From Candidatus Merdivicinus intestinigallinarum (GTDB lineage: Bacteria > Bacillota > Clostridia > Oscillospirales > Ruminococcaceae): a stretch of 64,000 nucleotides of DNA. This document shows, piece after piece, positions 52,219 to 60,829 of this stretch. Position 1 is the stretch's first letter; the number at the start of each line of letters is the position of its first letter. The notes under the pieces are model-generated. The model made no database searches. It was not told the DNA's origin and worked only from the letters and a program-made list of their open reading frames with translations. A program made the translations under genes and the position numbers. Where the stretch lies: NCBI GenBank assembly GCA_018713335.1, contig DVOW01000034.1, positions 1 through 64,000 of the forward strand, read 5' to 3'.

Positions 52219-52247
52219 TTGACAGGTTATAAAAACTGTGCTATCCT
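52219..52247 (+). promoter_or_regulatory. Distal promoter of the ABC-F gene
   Basis: TTGACA (52219-52224), a 17-base spacer and TATCCT (52242-52247). It gives a leader of about 160 bases before the ABC-F start. Such leaders control antibiotic-induced ABC-F genes in other Firmicutes, but no uORF or terminator was obvious. Confidence 0.5.
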
Positions 52248-52366
52248 GAACAAAGAGAAGGGAAAAGATCAGGAAAGCGCTTTTGCCGGAAAAAAAGAGA
52301 GAGAAAACAGGGTGCGCGGAAACCGAAACTATTTTTGGGCAAGCCCTTCTCTTTTTGAAACAAGTA

Positions 52367-52375
52367 TGGTATAAT
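52367..52375 (+). promoter_or_regulatory. Proximal extended -10 of the ABC-F gene
   Basis: TGGTATAAT (extended -10) about 43 bases before the ABC-F start, with no good -35. It probably drives the gene directly. Confidence 0.5.
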
Positions 52376-52417
52376 AGCAGTCGCATGCTGAAATGAATCG
52401 AAAGAAAGGAATACCAT

Positions 52418-54022
52418 ATGATTACCGTTTCAAATTTGAGCCTGAGCTTTAACGGCCAGGCGCTGTTTAAGAATGTGGACTTAAAGTTCCTGGAAGGGAA
52501 CTGCTACGGCGTCATCGGCGCCAACGGCGCGGGGAAGTCCACCTTTCTGCGCATCCTTTCCGGCGAATTGGAGCCGTCCAGCGGCGAAGTGGTTATGGAC
52601 GCCAAAAACCGGATGTCGGTTTTAAAGCAGGACCACTTTGCTTATGACGCATATACGGTGCTGGACACCATTATCATGGGCAACCAGCGCCTTTATGACA
52701 TTATGCAGCAGAAGGACGCCCTTTATGCGAAAGAGGATTTTTCCGAGGAGGATGGCATTTTAGCTTCGGAATTGGAATACGAGTTCTCCGAAATGGGGGG
52801 CTGGGAGGCCGAAACTGAGGCCGGGAAGCTCTTGCAGGGATTGGGCCTTTCCCTGGATCTGTTGAATGAATCCATGGCCAGCCTGCCGGTGAAGCAGAAG
52901 GTAAAAGTCTTGCTGGCCCAGGCGCTGTTCGGCCAGCCGGACATTATCCTCCTGGACGAGCCCACCAACCACCTGGACAACGACTCCATCACCTGGCTGG
53001 AGGATTTCCTCATGGATTACCCCGGCACGGTCATCGTGGTTTCCCACGACCGGCACTTCTTAAATAACGTCTGCACCCATATTGTGGACGTGGACTACAA
53101 CCAAATCAAGATCTATGTAGGCAACTACGACTTCTGGTACGAATCGAGCCAGCTGATGCAGCGGCTCATCAAGGAGCAGAACCGGAAGGTGGAGGAAAAA
53201 ATCAAGGATCTGCAGGAATTTGTGGCCCGGTTCTCCGCCAACAAATCCAAATCCCGCCAGGCCACCTCCCGGCGGAAGCTGCTGGACAAGCTGGCAGTGG
53301 AGGAAATGCCCGCTTCTTCCCGGCGGTACCCCTTTGTGGCCTTTAACATGGACCGGGAGCCCGGTAAGGAAATTTTGGAAGTCAAAGACCTGACCAAGAC
53401 CATCGATGGAGTCAAGGTGCTGGATCATGTGTCCTTCCGCTTGAACCGGGGCGACAAGGTGGGGTTTGTTGGCGAAAACGAAATCGCCGTCACCACCCTG
53501 TTCCAGATTTTAATGGAAGAAATGGAACCGGACGAGGGCAGCTTCAAATGGGGCATCAGCACCAGCCGTTCCTATTTCCCCAAGGATAATTCCGCTTATT
53601 TTGACGGCTGCCGCCTGTCCATCCTGGACTGGATTAGGCAGTACGCGCCGCCGGAGGCTTTGGACAGCTTCCTCCGTGGGTTCCTGGGTAAAATGCTCTT
53701 TTCCGGAGACGATGTATTGAAGCCTGTGGAAGTGCTTTCCGGAGGCGAGAAGGTGCGGTGTATGCTGTCCCGGATGATGATGTTCGGTTCCAACGTCCTG
53801 CTGCTGGACCAGCCCACCAACCATCTGGACTTGGAATCCATTACGGCGGTGAACAACGGCCTGACGGCCTTTAAGGGCATTGTCCTTTTCGCGTCCTACG
53901 ACCACGAGTTTATCCAGACGGTGGCCAACCGGATTATGGAGTTTACCCCAGAGGGGCTCATTGACCGGATGTGCACCTATGACGAATACCTGGAATGGAA
54001 GGCGGGGAAGCCCCGCGGCTAA
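52418..54022 (+). CDS. ABC-F family ATPase (ribosome-associated, YkpA/YbiT-like)
   Basis: 534 residues, two NBDs and no membrane segments. NBD1 has Walker A GANGAGKST and Walker B IILLDEPTNHLD, but its signature is changed to LPVKQ. The linker (about 240-300) is rich in Lys and Arg. NBD2 has GENEIAVTT in place of Walker A, so the Lys is lost, LSGGEKVR as signature, and LLLDQPTNHLD with Gln for Glu. ABC-F proteins bind the ribosomal E site and modulate translation. Here only one composite ATP site may be fully competent. The last residues AGKPRG and the stop come from repeat sequence. Confidence 0.88.
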   Translation: MITVSNLSLSFNGQALFKNVDLKFLEGNCYGVIGANGAGKSTFLRILSGELEPSSGEVVMDAKNRMSVLKQDHFAYDAYTVLDTIIMGNQRLYDIMQQKDALYAKEDFSEEDGILASELEYEFSEMGGWEAETEAGKLLQGLGLSLDLLNESMASLPVKQKVKVLLAQALFGQPDIILLDEPTNHLDNDSITWLEDFLMDYPGTVIVVSHDRHFLNNVCTHIVDVDYNQIKIYVGNYDFWYESSQLMQRLIKEQNRKVEEKIKDLQEFVARFSANKSKSRQATSRRKLLDKLAVEEMPASSRRYPFVAFNMDREPGKEILEVKDLTKTIDGVKVLDHVSFRLNRGDKVGFVGENEIAVTTLFQILMEEMEPDEGSFKWGISTSRSYFPKDNSAYFDGCRLSILDWIRQYAPPEALDSFLRGFLGKMLFSGDDVLKPVEVLSGGEKVRCMLSRMMMFGSNVLLLDQPTNHLDLESITAVNNGLTAFKGIVLFASYDHEFIQTVANRIMEFTPEGLIDRMCTYDEYLEWKAGKPRG

Positions 54023-54345
54023 TTCGACGCGGCTGCACAGCCTCACACCAACCGCTGGACGGCTCAATAAATTCGCCGTAGGGGGAGGGTTTCACCTTCT
54101 TTCGATAGAGAAAAAGAAAAGTTTTACGCGATTTTTTTAAAAAATCGCGGGGTTGAGGGGCAGAGCCCCCACCGGTTTCCGCAGAAAGCGGAATCCCTAT
54201 TACAGAAAAAGATCAGGAGGGGAGGGACCCTATCTTCCGCTTATTAAGCGGCGGGGTTCCCCGCAAAAGTGCCCCTATTGGTTTTGCAAAACCAAATGAA
54301 AAACATCGAAACGTTCCGGTATTTTACGCAAAAAAATATACATCA
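54002..54345. repeat. Palindromic repeat block (family B end then family A) overlapping the ABC-F stop
   Basis: Starts with the 32 bases shared exactly with 29143-29174. It continues with an inverted family B unit (CACACCAACCGCTGGACGGC ... GTTTCACC) and then family A modules: AAAGTTTTACGCGATTTTTTTAAAAAATCGCG, GGGGCAGAGCCCC, CCGCTT/AAGCGG, GCGGGG-TT-CCCCGC and TTGGTTTTGCAAAACCAA. No gene is seen. Confidence 0.75.
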
Positions 54346-54347
54346 TA

Positions 54348-54388
54348 TAAAAAAAGCAGCAGTACGTCTTTTTGCCGTACTGCTGTTT
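54348..54388 (-). terminator. Terminator of the TAG-interrupted gene
   Basis: CAGCAGTAC (54357-54365) pairs with GTACTGCTG (54377-54385), and the minus strand continues into CTTTTTTT. Confidence 0.82.
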
Positions 54389-54395
54389 CATTATG

Positions 54396-54857
54396 TCAGG
54401 ATTTTTTCGGATGGTGCTTGCGCCGGTAAGCGCAGAACACAGTGCCGCCAATGAGGAGAAGGGCGTATCCGCCCCACAAGAGCCAGACGGTTTTGCCGCT
54501 GGAATCCGCTTCCTCAGTACGCTCCAAAACGACTGCCAGGCTTTTTTCGCACTGGGCCCGTTCTTCTTTGGAAAGACCCAGCTTTTGAATTTGCGTCTCC
54601 TGTTCCTCGGAAAGCTGGTCCGATGGGGTATCCTGCACGATTTCCGCGTATTTCCGGATGGTTTCCAGGCTGGCGGAACCGGCGAAGGGGTTCTCCTCCC
54701 GGAAAGCGGGGATTTCCTCCATTGTCCCGGAAACTACCGCCTCCTCCGAAAGGAAGGCAATGGGGCTGCACAACAGGAAAGGCAGCAGAAGCAGTACCAG
54801 TATAACCAGCAGGGTCCCCTACCGTTTCAGCCATCCGTTCCGGCCCTTTTCCGCCAT
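54396..54857 (-). pseudogene. Small membrane protein gene interrupted by an in-frame TAG
   Basis: ATG 54857 (GGGGGG upstream) opens MAEKGRNGWLKR, then TAG at 54821-54819. The same frame continues GTLLVILVLLLLPFLLCSPIAF, a signal-peptide or anchor helix. About 70 acidic residues follow, then a second helix TVWLLWGGYALLLIGGTVFCAYRRKHHPKKS. Removing the stop gives 153 residues with an extracytoplasmic domain between two helices. The TAG falls where CAG would fit. It may be a recent pseudogene, a sequencing error or a readthrough site. The downstream ATG at 54773 lacks the first helix. I do not recognise the domain. Confidence 0.7.
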
Positions 54858-54884
54858 ATCCATTCCCCCCTTACTTATGCTTCT

Positions 54885-54890
54885 ATTGTA
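54885..54890 (-). promoter_or_regulatory. -10 box upstream of the TAG-interrupted gene
   Basis: Minus strand TACAAT, about 28 bases before the start at 54857. The presence of a promoter and a good terminator suggests the gene was functional recently. Confidence 0.4.
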
Positions 54891-54971
54891 CCGGGGGAGT
54901 GTGACGGCTGTGTGAAATCCCATTGAAGAAAATCCGAAAGATTCATGCCAAAGTGAAGATGCAGGGGCTCT

Positions 54972-55853
54972 TTACCGGACGGAAAAGCGCAGGATGTGCC
55001 GTCCTTCTTCACCCGGCTCCAATACCTGAACGCCCCGTTTGCTTAAGAAATTATCGTCCTCGTCGCTGCACGAGGATAACCCCTGCCAGGGCTCCATGCA
55101 AAGAAAGGCGCCGCCGTCGGTCCAGAAGGCGATGTAATCGAAGCCCTCAAAGCCCAGGGTCAGCTTCCGTCCGGTGCGGTTGTCCACCAAATCCACGCTG
55201 GAGGAATCCATTTTGTCGAAAATAATGGTCCCGGCCCGGTCGATGACCCCGTAATCCAGCCGGATAGTCCGGTTGTCCGGTTCTAAGAAAGAAGTCCGGT
55301 TTTCGATATTGATTTCCCGCTTTGCGCCGTCGTAAAGGGGGCAGCTGTTTTCCTCCTCTTTCTCAAAAACAACGGAGTAATCCTCAAATCTGCTGTCCGA
55401 CCCGTCAAAGGGCACCCCAAAGCCCGGATGGGTCCCCAGGCAGTAAGGCATGGGCCGGGTATCTCGGTTCCGGACGGTGATTTCCAAGGTGAGGACGCCG
55501 TCCGCAATGGTGTAGCAGGCGTCCATGGCGAAGCGGAAGGGGTATGCCGTTAAGGTTTCGGGAGTATCCGTCAGCCGCAGGGTGACGGATTCCTCCGATT
55601 CTTTTATCACGTCCCAGAGAAGCTTCCGGGCGAAGCCGTGCTGCGCAAGGTGATAGGGCTTGCCCTCAATGTATATGGTGTCCTGCCGGACGTTGCTGGC
55701 AATGGGGAACAGGAAAGGGGAGCTTTCGCCCCAATGGCTCCCGTCCCCCTGCCAAATGTATTCATGCCCGCCGGTGCGGAAGGACTTCAGCTCTCCGCCC
55801 AAATCCCGGATGACGGCGGAATTGCCCTGCTTGTCCCGAATGGTAAAATCCAT
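54972..55853 (-). CDS. Aldose 1-epimerase family protein
   Basis: 293 residues from MDFTIRDKQGNS, with AAGGAGCGA upstream. The galactose mutarotase fold shows HEYIWQGDGSHWGESSPFLFPI, the His of LAQHGFARKLLW, GTHPGFGVPFDG and a C-terminal MEPWQGLSS. Closest in pattern to the LacX/YeaD-like group of sugar epimerases. The exact sugar is unknown. It diverges from spoIIIAA. Confidence 0.87.
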   Translation of the reverse strand: MDFTIRDKQGNSAVIRDLGGELKSFRTGGHEYIWQGDGSHWGESSPFLFPIASNVRQDTIYIEGKPYHLAQHGFARKLLWDVIKESEESVTLRLTDTPETLTAYPFRFAMDACYTIADGVLTLEITVRNRDTRPMPYCLGTHPGFGVPFDGSDSRFEDYSVVFEKEEENSCPLYDGAKREINIENRTSFLEPDNRTIRLDYGVIDRAGTIIFDKMDSSSVDLVDNRTGRKLTLGFEGFDYIAFWTDGGAFLCMEPWQGLSSCSDEDDNFLSKRGVQVLEPGEEGRHILRFSVR

Positions 55854-55967
55854 AAAGATCGCTCCTTTCCATTTGCTTCCATGATACGATATTTTCCGCC
55901 CTTTGTCAAACGGTTCTATACCCATGCGGGCGCGCATAGGATAGAACACAAAGGATGGTGGAAATCA

Positions 55968-56921
55968 ATGGACGAGTATGGAACGCTTTTGCCGTATTTC
56001 AGCGGATGGATGCGCCAAAGGCTGGAAGCAGTGCCGGAGGGGAGCCGCCCCTTTATCCGGGAAATCCGCCTGCGGCTGGGACAGCCTGTTGCCTTGACGG
56101 CCAAGGACGGCCCGTTTTTCCTGTCCCGGGAAGGCCGCCTGCTGACAAAGCCCCCGGCTTTCCCGGAACGGGCCTCCCGGGAGGAGCTTTTGGAGATTTT
56201 AAAGAAAGTCTGCGGCTATTCCCTGCAAAGCTGCCAGCAGGAGCTGGCCCAGGGGTATTACACCCTTCCCGGCGGCCACCGTGTGGGGATCGCCGGGACA
56301 GTTTCGGCGGAAAATGGCCGGGTAAACGCCCTCTGGCAGCCCTTGAGCCTCAATTTCCGAATTGCCCGGCAGCTCCCCGGGGCGGCCGGGGATCTGCCGC
56401 GGAAACTGTATTCCGGCGGGGAACGCCCCTCCGTCTTGATTGCCGGGGTCCCTTCCAGCGGGAAAACCACCCTGCTGCGGGACCTGATCCGGCGGCTTTC
56501 CATGGGAGAAACCGGACGGTGCCTGCAAATCGCCGCAGTGGACGAACGGGGGGAGCTGGGCGGCGGCCGGGAACAGGGGACGGGCCTGGATTTAGGCCCC
56601 TGCACCGACCTGTTAAGCGGATACCCAAAAGGGGCGGGGATGGAGATCGCCCTGCGGACCCTGGCGCCCGACATCCTGGCCTGCGACGAAATCGGCGGGG
56701 AAGGGGAAACGGCGGCAATCCTTTCCAGCGCCGGGGCCGGGGTCCCCCTGCTGGCCACCGCCCACGGGGAGAATTTTGCGCAGATCGCCCGCCGCCCCGC
56801 CCTCCGGCCCCTTCTGGAAGCCGGGATTTTCGACCGGCTGGTTTTACTGGGTTCCAGCAAAAATCCCGGGGCTGTCCGGGAGATCATCGACCTGCATCAT
56901 CGGGAGGAGGGGACGCCATGA
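55968..56921 (+). CDS. spoIIIAA: Stage III sporulation protein AA (secretion-type ATPase)
   Basis: 317 residues from MDEYGTLLPYFSGWMRQRL. The ATPase core has Walker A GVPSSGKTT and a Walker B-like ILACDEIGG. RIEI-like IREIRLRLGQPV and GYSLQSCQQELAQGYYTLPGGHRVGIAG are typical. It is the motor of the SpoIIIA-SpoIIQ channel linking mother cell and forespore. The reading frame is open upstream of ATG 55968, but the N-terminus fits family length. It is the first gene of an eight-gene operon. Confidence 0.93.
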   Translation: MDEYGTLLPYFSGWMRQRLEAVPEGSRPFIREIRLRLGQPVALTAKDGPFFLSREGRLLTKPPAFPERASREELLEILKKVCGYSLQSCQQELAQGYYTLPGGHRVGIAGTVSAENGRVNALWQPLSLNFRIARQLPGAAGDLPRKLYSGGERPSVLIAGVPSSGKTTLLRDLIRRLSMGETGRCLQIAAVDERGELGGGREQGTGLDLGPCTDLLSGYPKGAGMEIALRTLAPDILACDEIGGEGETAAILSSAGAGVPLLATAHGENFAQIARRPALRPLLEAGIFDRLVLLGSSKNPGAVREIIDLHHREEGTP

Positions 56922-57424
56922 AGCTGCTGGGGATTTTGCTGGGAGGACTGGCCCTGTTCTTAGCGGGGAACAGCCTGGCTGTCCGGCTGAAAGAGGAAGC
57001 GGGCCTTTTGCGGAAAGGACAGCTCCTCATCCTCCGGGTCCGGCGGGAACTGACGGTGCGGAAGCTGCCCACGGGCCAGATCCTCCGGGAACTGGCGGCG
57101 GATGCAGATTTTGCCTGTTTCCCATTTGTCCGAAAAACAGCGGACCGCTTTACCGGGACGGAATCCCCGGCTTTGATTTGGCAGGAGGAGGTTGACCGCT
57201 GGAAAGGGCTTCCCCATTCTCCCGCCGGCCGGGAGGCGTTAAGGGAGCTTGGGGGGATATTGGGCGGCTCCGACGGAGAATCCCAGGCGGCGGCTTTGCT
57301 GCTTTTGGAGGAACGGATGCAGGGGTCCCTTTCCCAGGCGGAAAAAAGGGCGGCGGCGGACGGGAAGCTCTGCCGGTCCTTAGGGGTCCTAGCGGGGCTC
57401 ATGCTGGCGGTGCTGGCCATATAA
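56918..57424 (+). CDS. spoIIIAB: Stage III sporulation protein AB
   Basis: 168 residues, overlapping the spoIIIAA stop (ATGA) with GGGAGGAGGGG upstream. An N-terminal helix MKLLGILLGGLALFLAGNSLAV and a C-terminal helix GVLAGLMLAVLAI flank a helical cytoplasmic domain resembling type II secretion GspF. It is the membrane platform of the SpoIIIA channel. Confidence 0.9.
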   Translation: MKLLGILLGGLALFLAGNSLAVRLKEEAGLLRKGQLLILRVRRELTVRKLPTGQILRELAADADFACFPFVRKTADRFTGTESPALIWQEEVDRWKGLPHSPAGREALRELGGILGGSDGESQAAALLLLEERMQGSLSQAEKRAAADGKLCRSLGVLAGLMLAVLAI

Positions 57425-57438
57425 GGGAGGGGAAAAGA

Positions 57439-57636
57439 ATGGATGTGGATTTGATCTTCCAAATTGCCGCCATCGGCATCATTGTGGCGGTATTAAACCA
57501 GGTGCTGATCCGTTCCGGCCGGGAGGAGCAGGCCATGATGACCACCTTGGCGGGGCTCATTGTGGTGCTGATGATGGTGATTACCCAAATCAGCACCCTA
57601 TTTGACACCATCAAGCAGCTTTTCGGGCTGTGGTGA
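57439..57636 (+). CDS. spoIIIAC: Stage III sporulation protein AC
   Basis: 65 residues. Two membrane helices: DLIFQIAAIGIIVAVLNQVLI and MMTTLAGLIVVLMMVITQIS. KEGREE-like SGREEQAMM lies between them. Length and order are standard. AGGGGAAAAG upstream is a modest ribosome binding site. Confidence 0.93.
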   Translation: MDVDLIFQIAAIGIIVAVLNQVLIRSGREEQAMMTTLAGLIVVLMMVITQISTLFDTIKQLFGLW

Positions 57637-57651
57637 CGGGGGGAACGCGCT

Positions 57652-58041
57652 GTGGATCTGATTGCCATTGCCGGGGCGGGGCTCATTGCCGCGGCGGCCG
57701 CCGTCCTGTTAAAGCAGTACAAGCCGGAATACGCCATGATGGTTTCCCTGATGGCGGTGGGGGTTTTGTTTTTCTGGATTTTGGGGGAATTTTTCCCGGC
57801 CCTCAGCACGCTGCGGGGGATGATGGAGCGCACCGCCTTTTCCTCCCAGGCTCTGAAGACCCTAATGAAATGCCTTGGGGTCTGCTACCTGTGCGAGATC
57901 GCCGGACAGGTGTGCCGGGAAGCGGGGCAGTCCGCCATCGCCTCCAAGGTGGAGCTGGCGGGGAAGGCGGCGGTGCTCCTGCTCTGCCTGCCCATGTTCG
58001 AGGAGCTTTTGGAAATCGCCCTGACGTTAGTCAACCTGTAA
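57652..58041 (+). CDS. spoIIIAD: Stage III sporulation protein AD
   Basis: 129 residues from a GTG start. Three or four helices: IAIAGAGLIAAAAAVLLKQYKPEYAMMVSLMAVGVLFFWI and the C-terminal AAVLLLCLPMFEELLEIALTLVNL. The K-x-x-x-P-E-Y motif matches the family. Sixteen bases separate it from spoIIIAC. Confidence 0.93.
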   Translation: MDLIAIAGAGLIAAAAAVLLKQYKPEYAMMVSLMAVGVLFFWILGEFFPALSTLRGMMERTAFSSQALKTLMKCLGVCYLCEIAGQVCREAGQSAIASKVELAGKAAVLLLCLPMFEELLEIALTLVNL

Positions 58042-58053
58042 GGAGGATGTCCC

Positions 58054-59187
58054 ATGTGGAGAAAAGCGGCCCTTTGCCTGGTATTGCTGGCGGCGGTGTG
58101 GTTCCTGGCCCCGGGGATTGCATACGCCGCGGATATGGACGCCCAGGTGGAGGAACAGCTGGAGAAAAGCGGTGTAAAGGAACTGCTTCCCCTCATCCCG
58201 GAGGGAGGGGAGGGGGTAGCAGACAATGAGGAGCTGATGAAGGGGGACATTTCCGGCTGGACGCCCCAGGCGGTGTTCTCGGCCCTTTGGGAGTCCCTCC
58301 GGGAAAAGCTGGGGGCGCCCCTGCGGCTTTTGGGGAGCCTGTGCGGCATTTTGCTCCTGTGCGCCCTTCTGCGGGCGATCTCCGGGGAAATGGAAAATTC
58401 CGGCTGCCAGGGGGCTTTCCGGGTGGCGGGGAGTCTCTGCGCGTCGGCGGCCATTTTGACGGCGGTCATCCCGGTGATCGAACGGGCGGCCCATACCATT
58501 GAGGAGCTGTCCGCCTTTATGATGGGGTTCATCCCGGTGTATTCCGGAGTCATCGCCGTTTCCGGGCGTCCGGCCTCGGCGGTGGCCTACCAGACGGTGA
58601 CCCTGGCGGCGGCCCAGTTTTTTTCCCAGCTGGCCAGTACCATCATCGTCCCCCTGGTGGGCATTTTCCTGGCCGTCTGCGCCGCCGGGTCCGTAACGGA
58701 GGGCGTTGACGTGAAAGGCATCGCCCAGGGGGCCAAGAGCCTGGCCATGTGGGTGCTGGGCCTGTGCCTGACCATCTTCGTGGCCCTTCTCACTTTGCAA
58801 AGCCTGACGGCCGGGGCGGCAGACAACGTGGGGACCCGGGCGGTGAAATTTGTCATCAGCTCCGCGGTGCCGGTGGTGGGCGGCGCTTTAAGCGAGGCCT
58901 ACAGCTCCTTAAGCGGGTGCCTGGGCCTTGTCAAAAACGCCGTGGGGATCTTCGGCATTGTGGTCATGGCTGCATCCTTCCTGCCGGTGCTCTTGAGCGT
59001 GGGGCTCACCATGCTGGCCCTGAACCTGGCCGGGTGCGTGGGGGACATTTTAGGGGAAAGCCGCACCGCGGGGATCATACGGTCGGCGTCCTCGGCCCTG
59101 GCCATTTTAGGGGGGCTCATTCTCTGCTACGGCATGATGATCCTGTCTTCGGCGGCCATCCTCCTTTGGATGGGAACGCCGGGCTAA
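58054..59187 (+). CDS. spoIIIAE: Stage III sporulation protein AE
   Basis: 377 residues. The signal sequence WRKAALCLVLLAAVWFLAPGIAYA is followed by a polytopic region with about seven helices. Conserved stretches include FMMGFIPVYSGVIAVSGRPASA and YQTVTLAAAQFFSQL. It is the largest integral component of the channel. AAGGAGGA precedes the ATG. Confidence 0.94.
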   Translation: MWRKAALCLVLLAAVWFLAPGIAYAADMDAQVEEQLEKSGVKELLPLIPEGGEGVADNEELMKGDISGWTPQAVFSALWESLREKLGAPLRLLGSLCGILLLCALLRAISGEMENSGCQGAFRVAGSLCASAAILTAVIPVIERAAHTIEELSAFMMGFIPVYSGVIAVSGRPASAVAYQTVTLAAAQFFSQLASTIIVPLVGIFLAVCAAGSVTEGVDVKGIAQGAKSLAMWVLGLCLTIFVALLTLQSLTAGAADNVGTRAVKFVISSAVPVVGGALSEAYSSLSGCLGLVKNAVGIFGIVVMAASFLPVLLSVGLTMLALNLAGCVGDILGESRTAGIIRSASSALAILGGLILCYGMMILSSAAILLWMGTPG

Positions 59188-59199
59188 GGAGGGGAGAAG

Positions 59200-59706
59200 A
59201 TGGACAGTATCCGAAGCGCCGCCGTGTCCCTTTGCATCGCCCTGGTGGCCACAGGAATCTTTTCCATGCTGCTGCCAAGCGGCGGATGGAACCGCTTCGC
59301 CAAATTCGGGGTGCAGCTTTTCCTGCTTTTGAGCCTGGTTTCTCCCTTTTTCAGCGGGGACATAAACTGGACCATGGAAACCGGGGAGCTTTTGGAGGAA
59401 GCCGACAGCGCCAGAACGGAAATGTCCGCGCTGGCCGAAGAACAGCTTTTGGAGAACTTTTCCGAGAACCTGGAGCAGAGCGCCCGGGAGATCCTGGAAA
59501 ACGCCGGCTTTTCCCCTTTGGAAATTGAAGCCCGGGTACATATTGCGGACGAACAGCGCATAGATATTAGTGAACTGAACATCACACTGCCGGAGGAGGA
59601 AAAAAGCCGTGGGGACCAGGCGTCTGGGCTCATCAAGGAGGCCTTTGGGGTGGAACCGCGGCTTGCCTTTTCCGGCCAAACGGGAGGAAAAAACAGTGGA
59701 GAATAA
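59200..59706 (+). CDS. spoIIIAF: Stage III sporulation protein AF
   Basis: 168 residues. Two N-terminal helices (SIRSAAVSLCIALVATGIFSMLLP and FGVQLFLLLSLVSPFF) precede an extracytoplasmic domain with a ring-building-motif character (SPLEIEARVHIADEQRIDISELNITLP). AGGAGGGGA precedes the ATG. Its end overlaps spoIIIAG by 11 bases. Confidence 0.9.
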   Translation: MDSIRSAAVSLCIALVATGIFSMLLPSGGWNRFAKFGVQLFLLLSLVSPFFSGDINWTMETGELLEEADSARTEMSALAEEQLLENFSENLEQSAREILENAGFSPLEIEARVHIADEQRIDISELNITLPEEEKSRGDQASGLIKEAFGVEPRLAFSGQTGGKNSGE

Positions 59707-60250
59707 AAAAGCCCTGCTTTCCCGGGTGCGGGAGATCTGGAAAACGCCGGAAAAGCGTTCCCGGTGGATCGTCATCTTGGGCCTTTGCGGTATCCTTTTG
59801 ATTTTCCTTTCCAGCCTGGGCGGGAAAAAAGAGGAGCCGCAGCCGGTTTCGGAGGAACAAACCGCCAAGGCCTACGCCGCTTCCCTTCAGGAAGATTTGA
59901 CGCAAATGGTGGAAAAAATCAGCGGGGCCGGGGAAACCAAGGTCATGGTGACCCTCCAAAACGACGGCGAGACCCTGTACGCCAAGGAGCAGAAGCTGGA
60001 TAAGGACAGCACCCAGACCGCCGGGGAAACCGTAAGCGATCGGGAAAGCCGGGAGGAAAACTATGTTCTCATCGACGGCGCGGAGGGCCGCAACGCCCTG
60101 GTCCGCACCCGGATGGAGCCAGTGGTAAAGGGGGTGGTGGTGGTCTGCGAAGGGGGCGACGATCCTGTTACGGCGGCCCGGATCATGGACGCGGTAACAA
60201 CAGCCCTGGACATCAGTTCAGCGAAGGTCTGCATCACAAAATTAGCATAG
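59696..60250 (+). CDS. spoIIIAG: Stage III sporulation protein AG
   Basis: 184 residues from a GTG start, with GGGAGGAAA 5 bases upstream. The frame is open further upstream but ATG 59609 lies deep inside spoIIIAF. One membrane helix (WIVILGLCGILLIFLSSLGG) precedes the ring-building domain with LTQMVEKISGAGETKVMVTLQ and GVVVVCEGGDDPVTAARIMDAVTTAL. SpoIIIAG forms a large ring in the intermembrane space. Confidence 0.93.
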   Translation: MENKKALLSRVREIWKTPEKRSRWIVILGLCGILLIFLSSLGGKKEEPQPVSEEQTAKAYAASLQEDLTQMVEKISGAGETKVMVTLQNDGETLYAKEQKLDKDSTQTAGETVSDRESREENYVLIDGAEGRNALVRTRMEPVVKGVVVVCEGGDDPVTAARIMDAVTTALDISSAKVCITKLA

Positions 60251-60261
60251 GAGGATTGGAC

Positions 60262-60816
60262 ATGAAACTCAATATGATTTTAGGGAAAAAACAAATCGTG
60301 CTGGCATCGCTGGTACTGGTGCTGGGCGCCGCCATCTACTTAAATTACACCTTTTCCCAGACCGGCCAGCCCTATGACATCACCGCCGCCAACGCCGGGG
60401 TTTCCGGGGAGGAGAAGGAAACCTACGGGGAAGCCCAGCTGACCGGCGCGGAAGCGGAGAACGCCGAGGATTATTTCGCCGAGGCCCGTTTGGAACGCAA
60501 AAAGAGCCGGGATGAAGCGGTGGAAACCCTTGCCACCACCCTTCAGAACGCGGAACTGACAGATGAGGAAAAGGAATTGGCCACCGCCAAGGCCCTGGAG
60601 GTTTCCCGGCAGATGGAAAGCGAAACCAACATCGAAACCTTAGTCAAGGCCAAGGGGTTTGAGGACTGCCTGGCCATGGTCAGCGACGACAGCGTGAAGG
60701 TCATGGTGAAAACCGAGGGTTTAAGCGCGGAGCAGGCCGCCCAGATCAAGAACATCATTTTGGAGGAAACGGATATTTTAGCGGAAAACGTGTCCGTTTC
60801 CGAGGTTGCAGGCTAA
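60262..60816 (+). CDS. spoIIIAH: Stage III sporulation protein AH
   Basis: 184 residues from ATG 60262, with AGGAGGA 6 bases upstream. A TTG at 60256 is too close to it. One membrane helix (IVLASLVLVLGAAIYLNYTF) precedes an acidic region and a YscJ/FliF-like ring domain ending KNIILEETDILAENVSVSEV. It pairs with SpoIIQ from the forespore side. It closes the operon; repeat sequence follows within 15 bases. Confidence 0.93.
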   Translation: MKLNMILGKKQIVLASLVLVLGAAIYLNYTFSQTGQPYDITAANAGVSGEEKETYGEAQLTGAEAENAEDYFAEARLERKKSRDEAVETLATTLQNAELTDEEKELATAKALEVSRQMESETNIETLVKAKGFEDCLAMVSDDSVKVMVKTEGLSAEQAAQIKNIILEETDILAENVSVSEVAG

Positions 60817-60829
60817 CCCGGCGGCGAAC

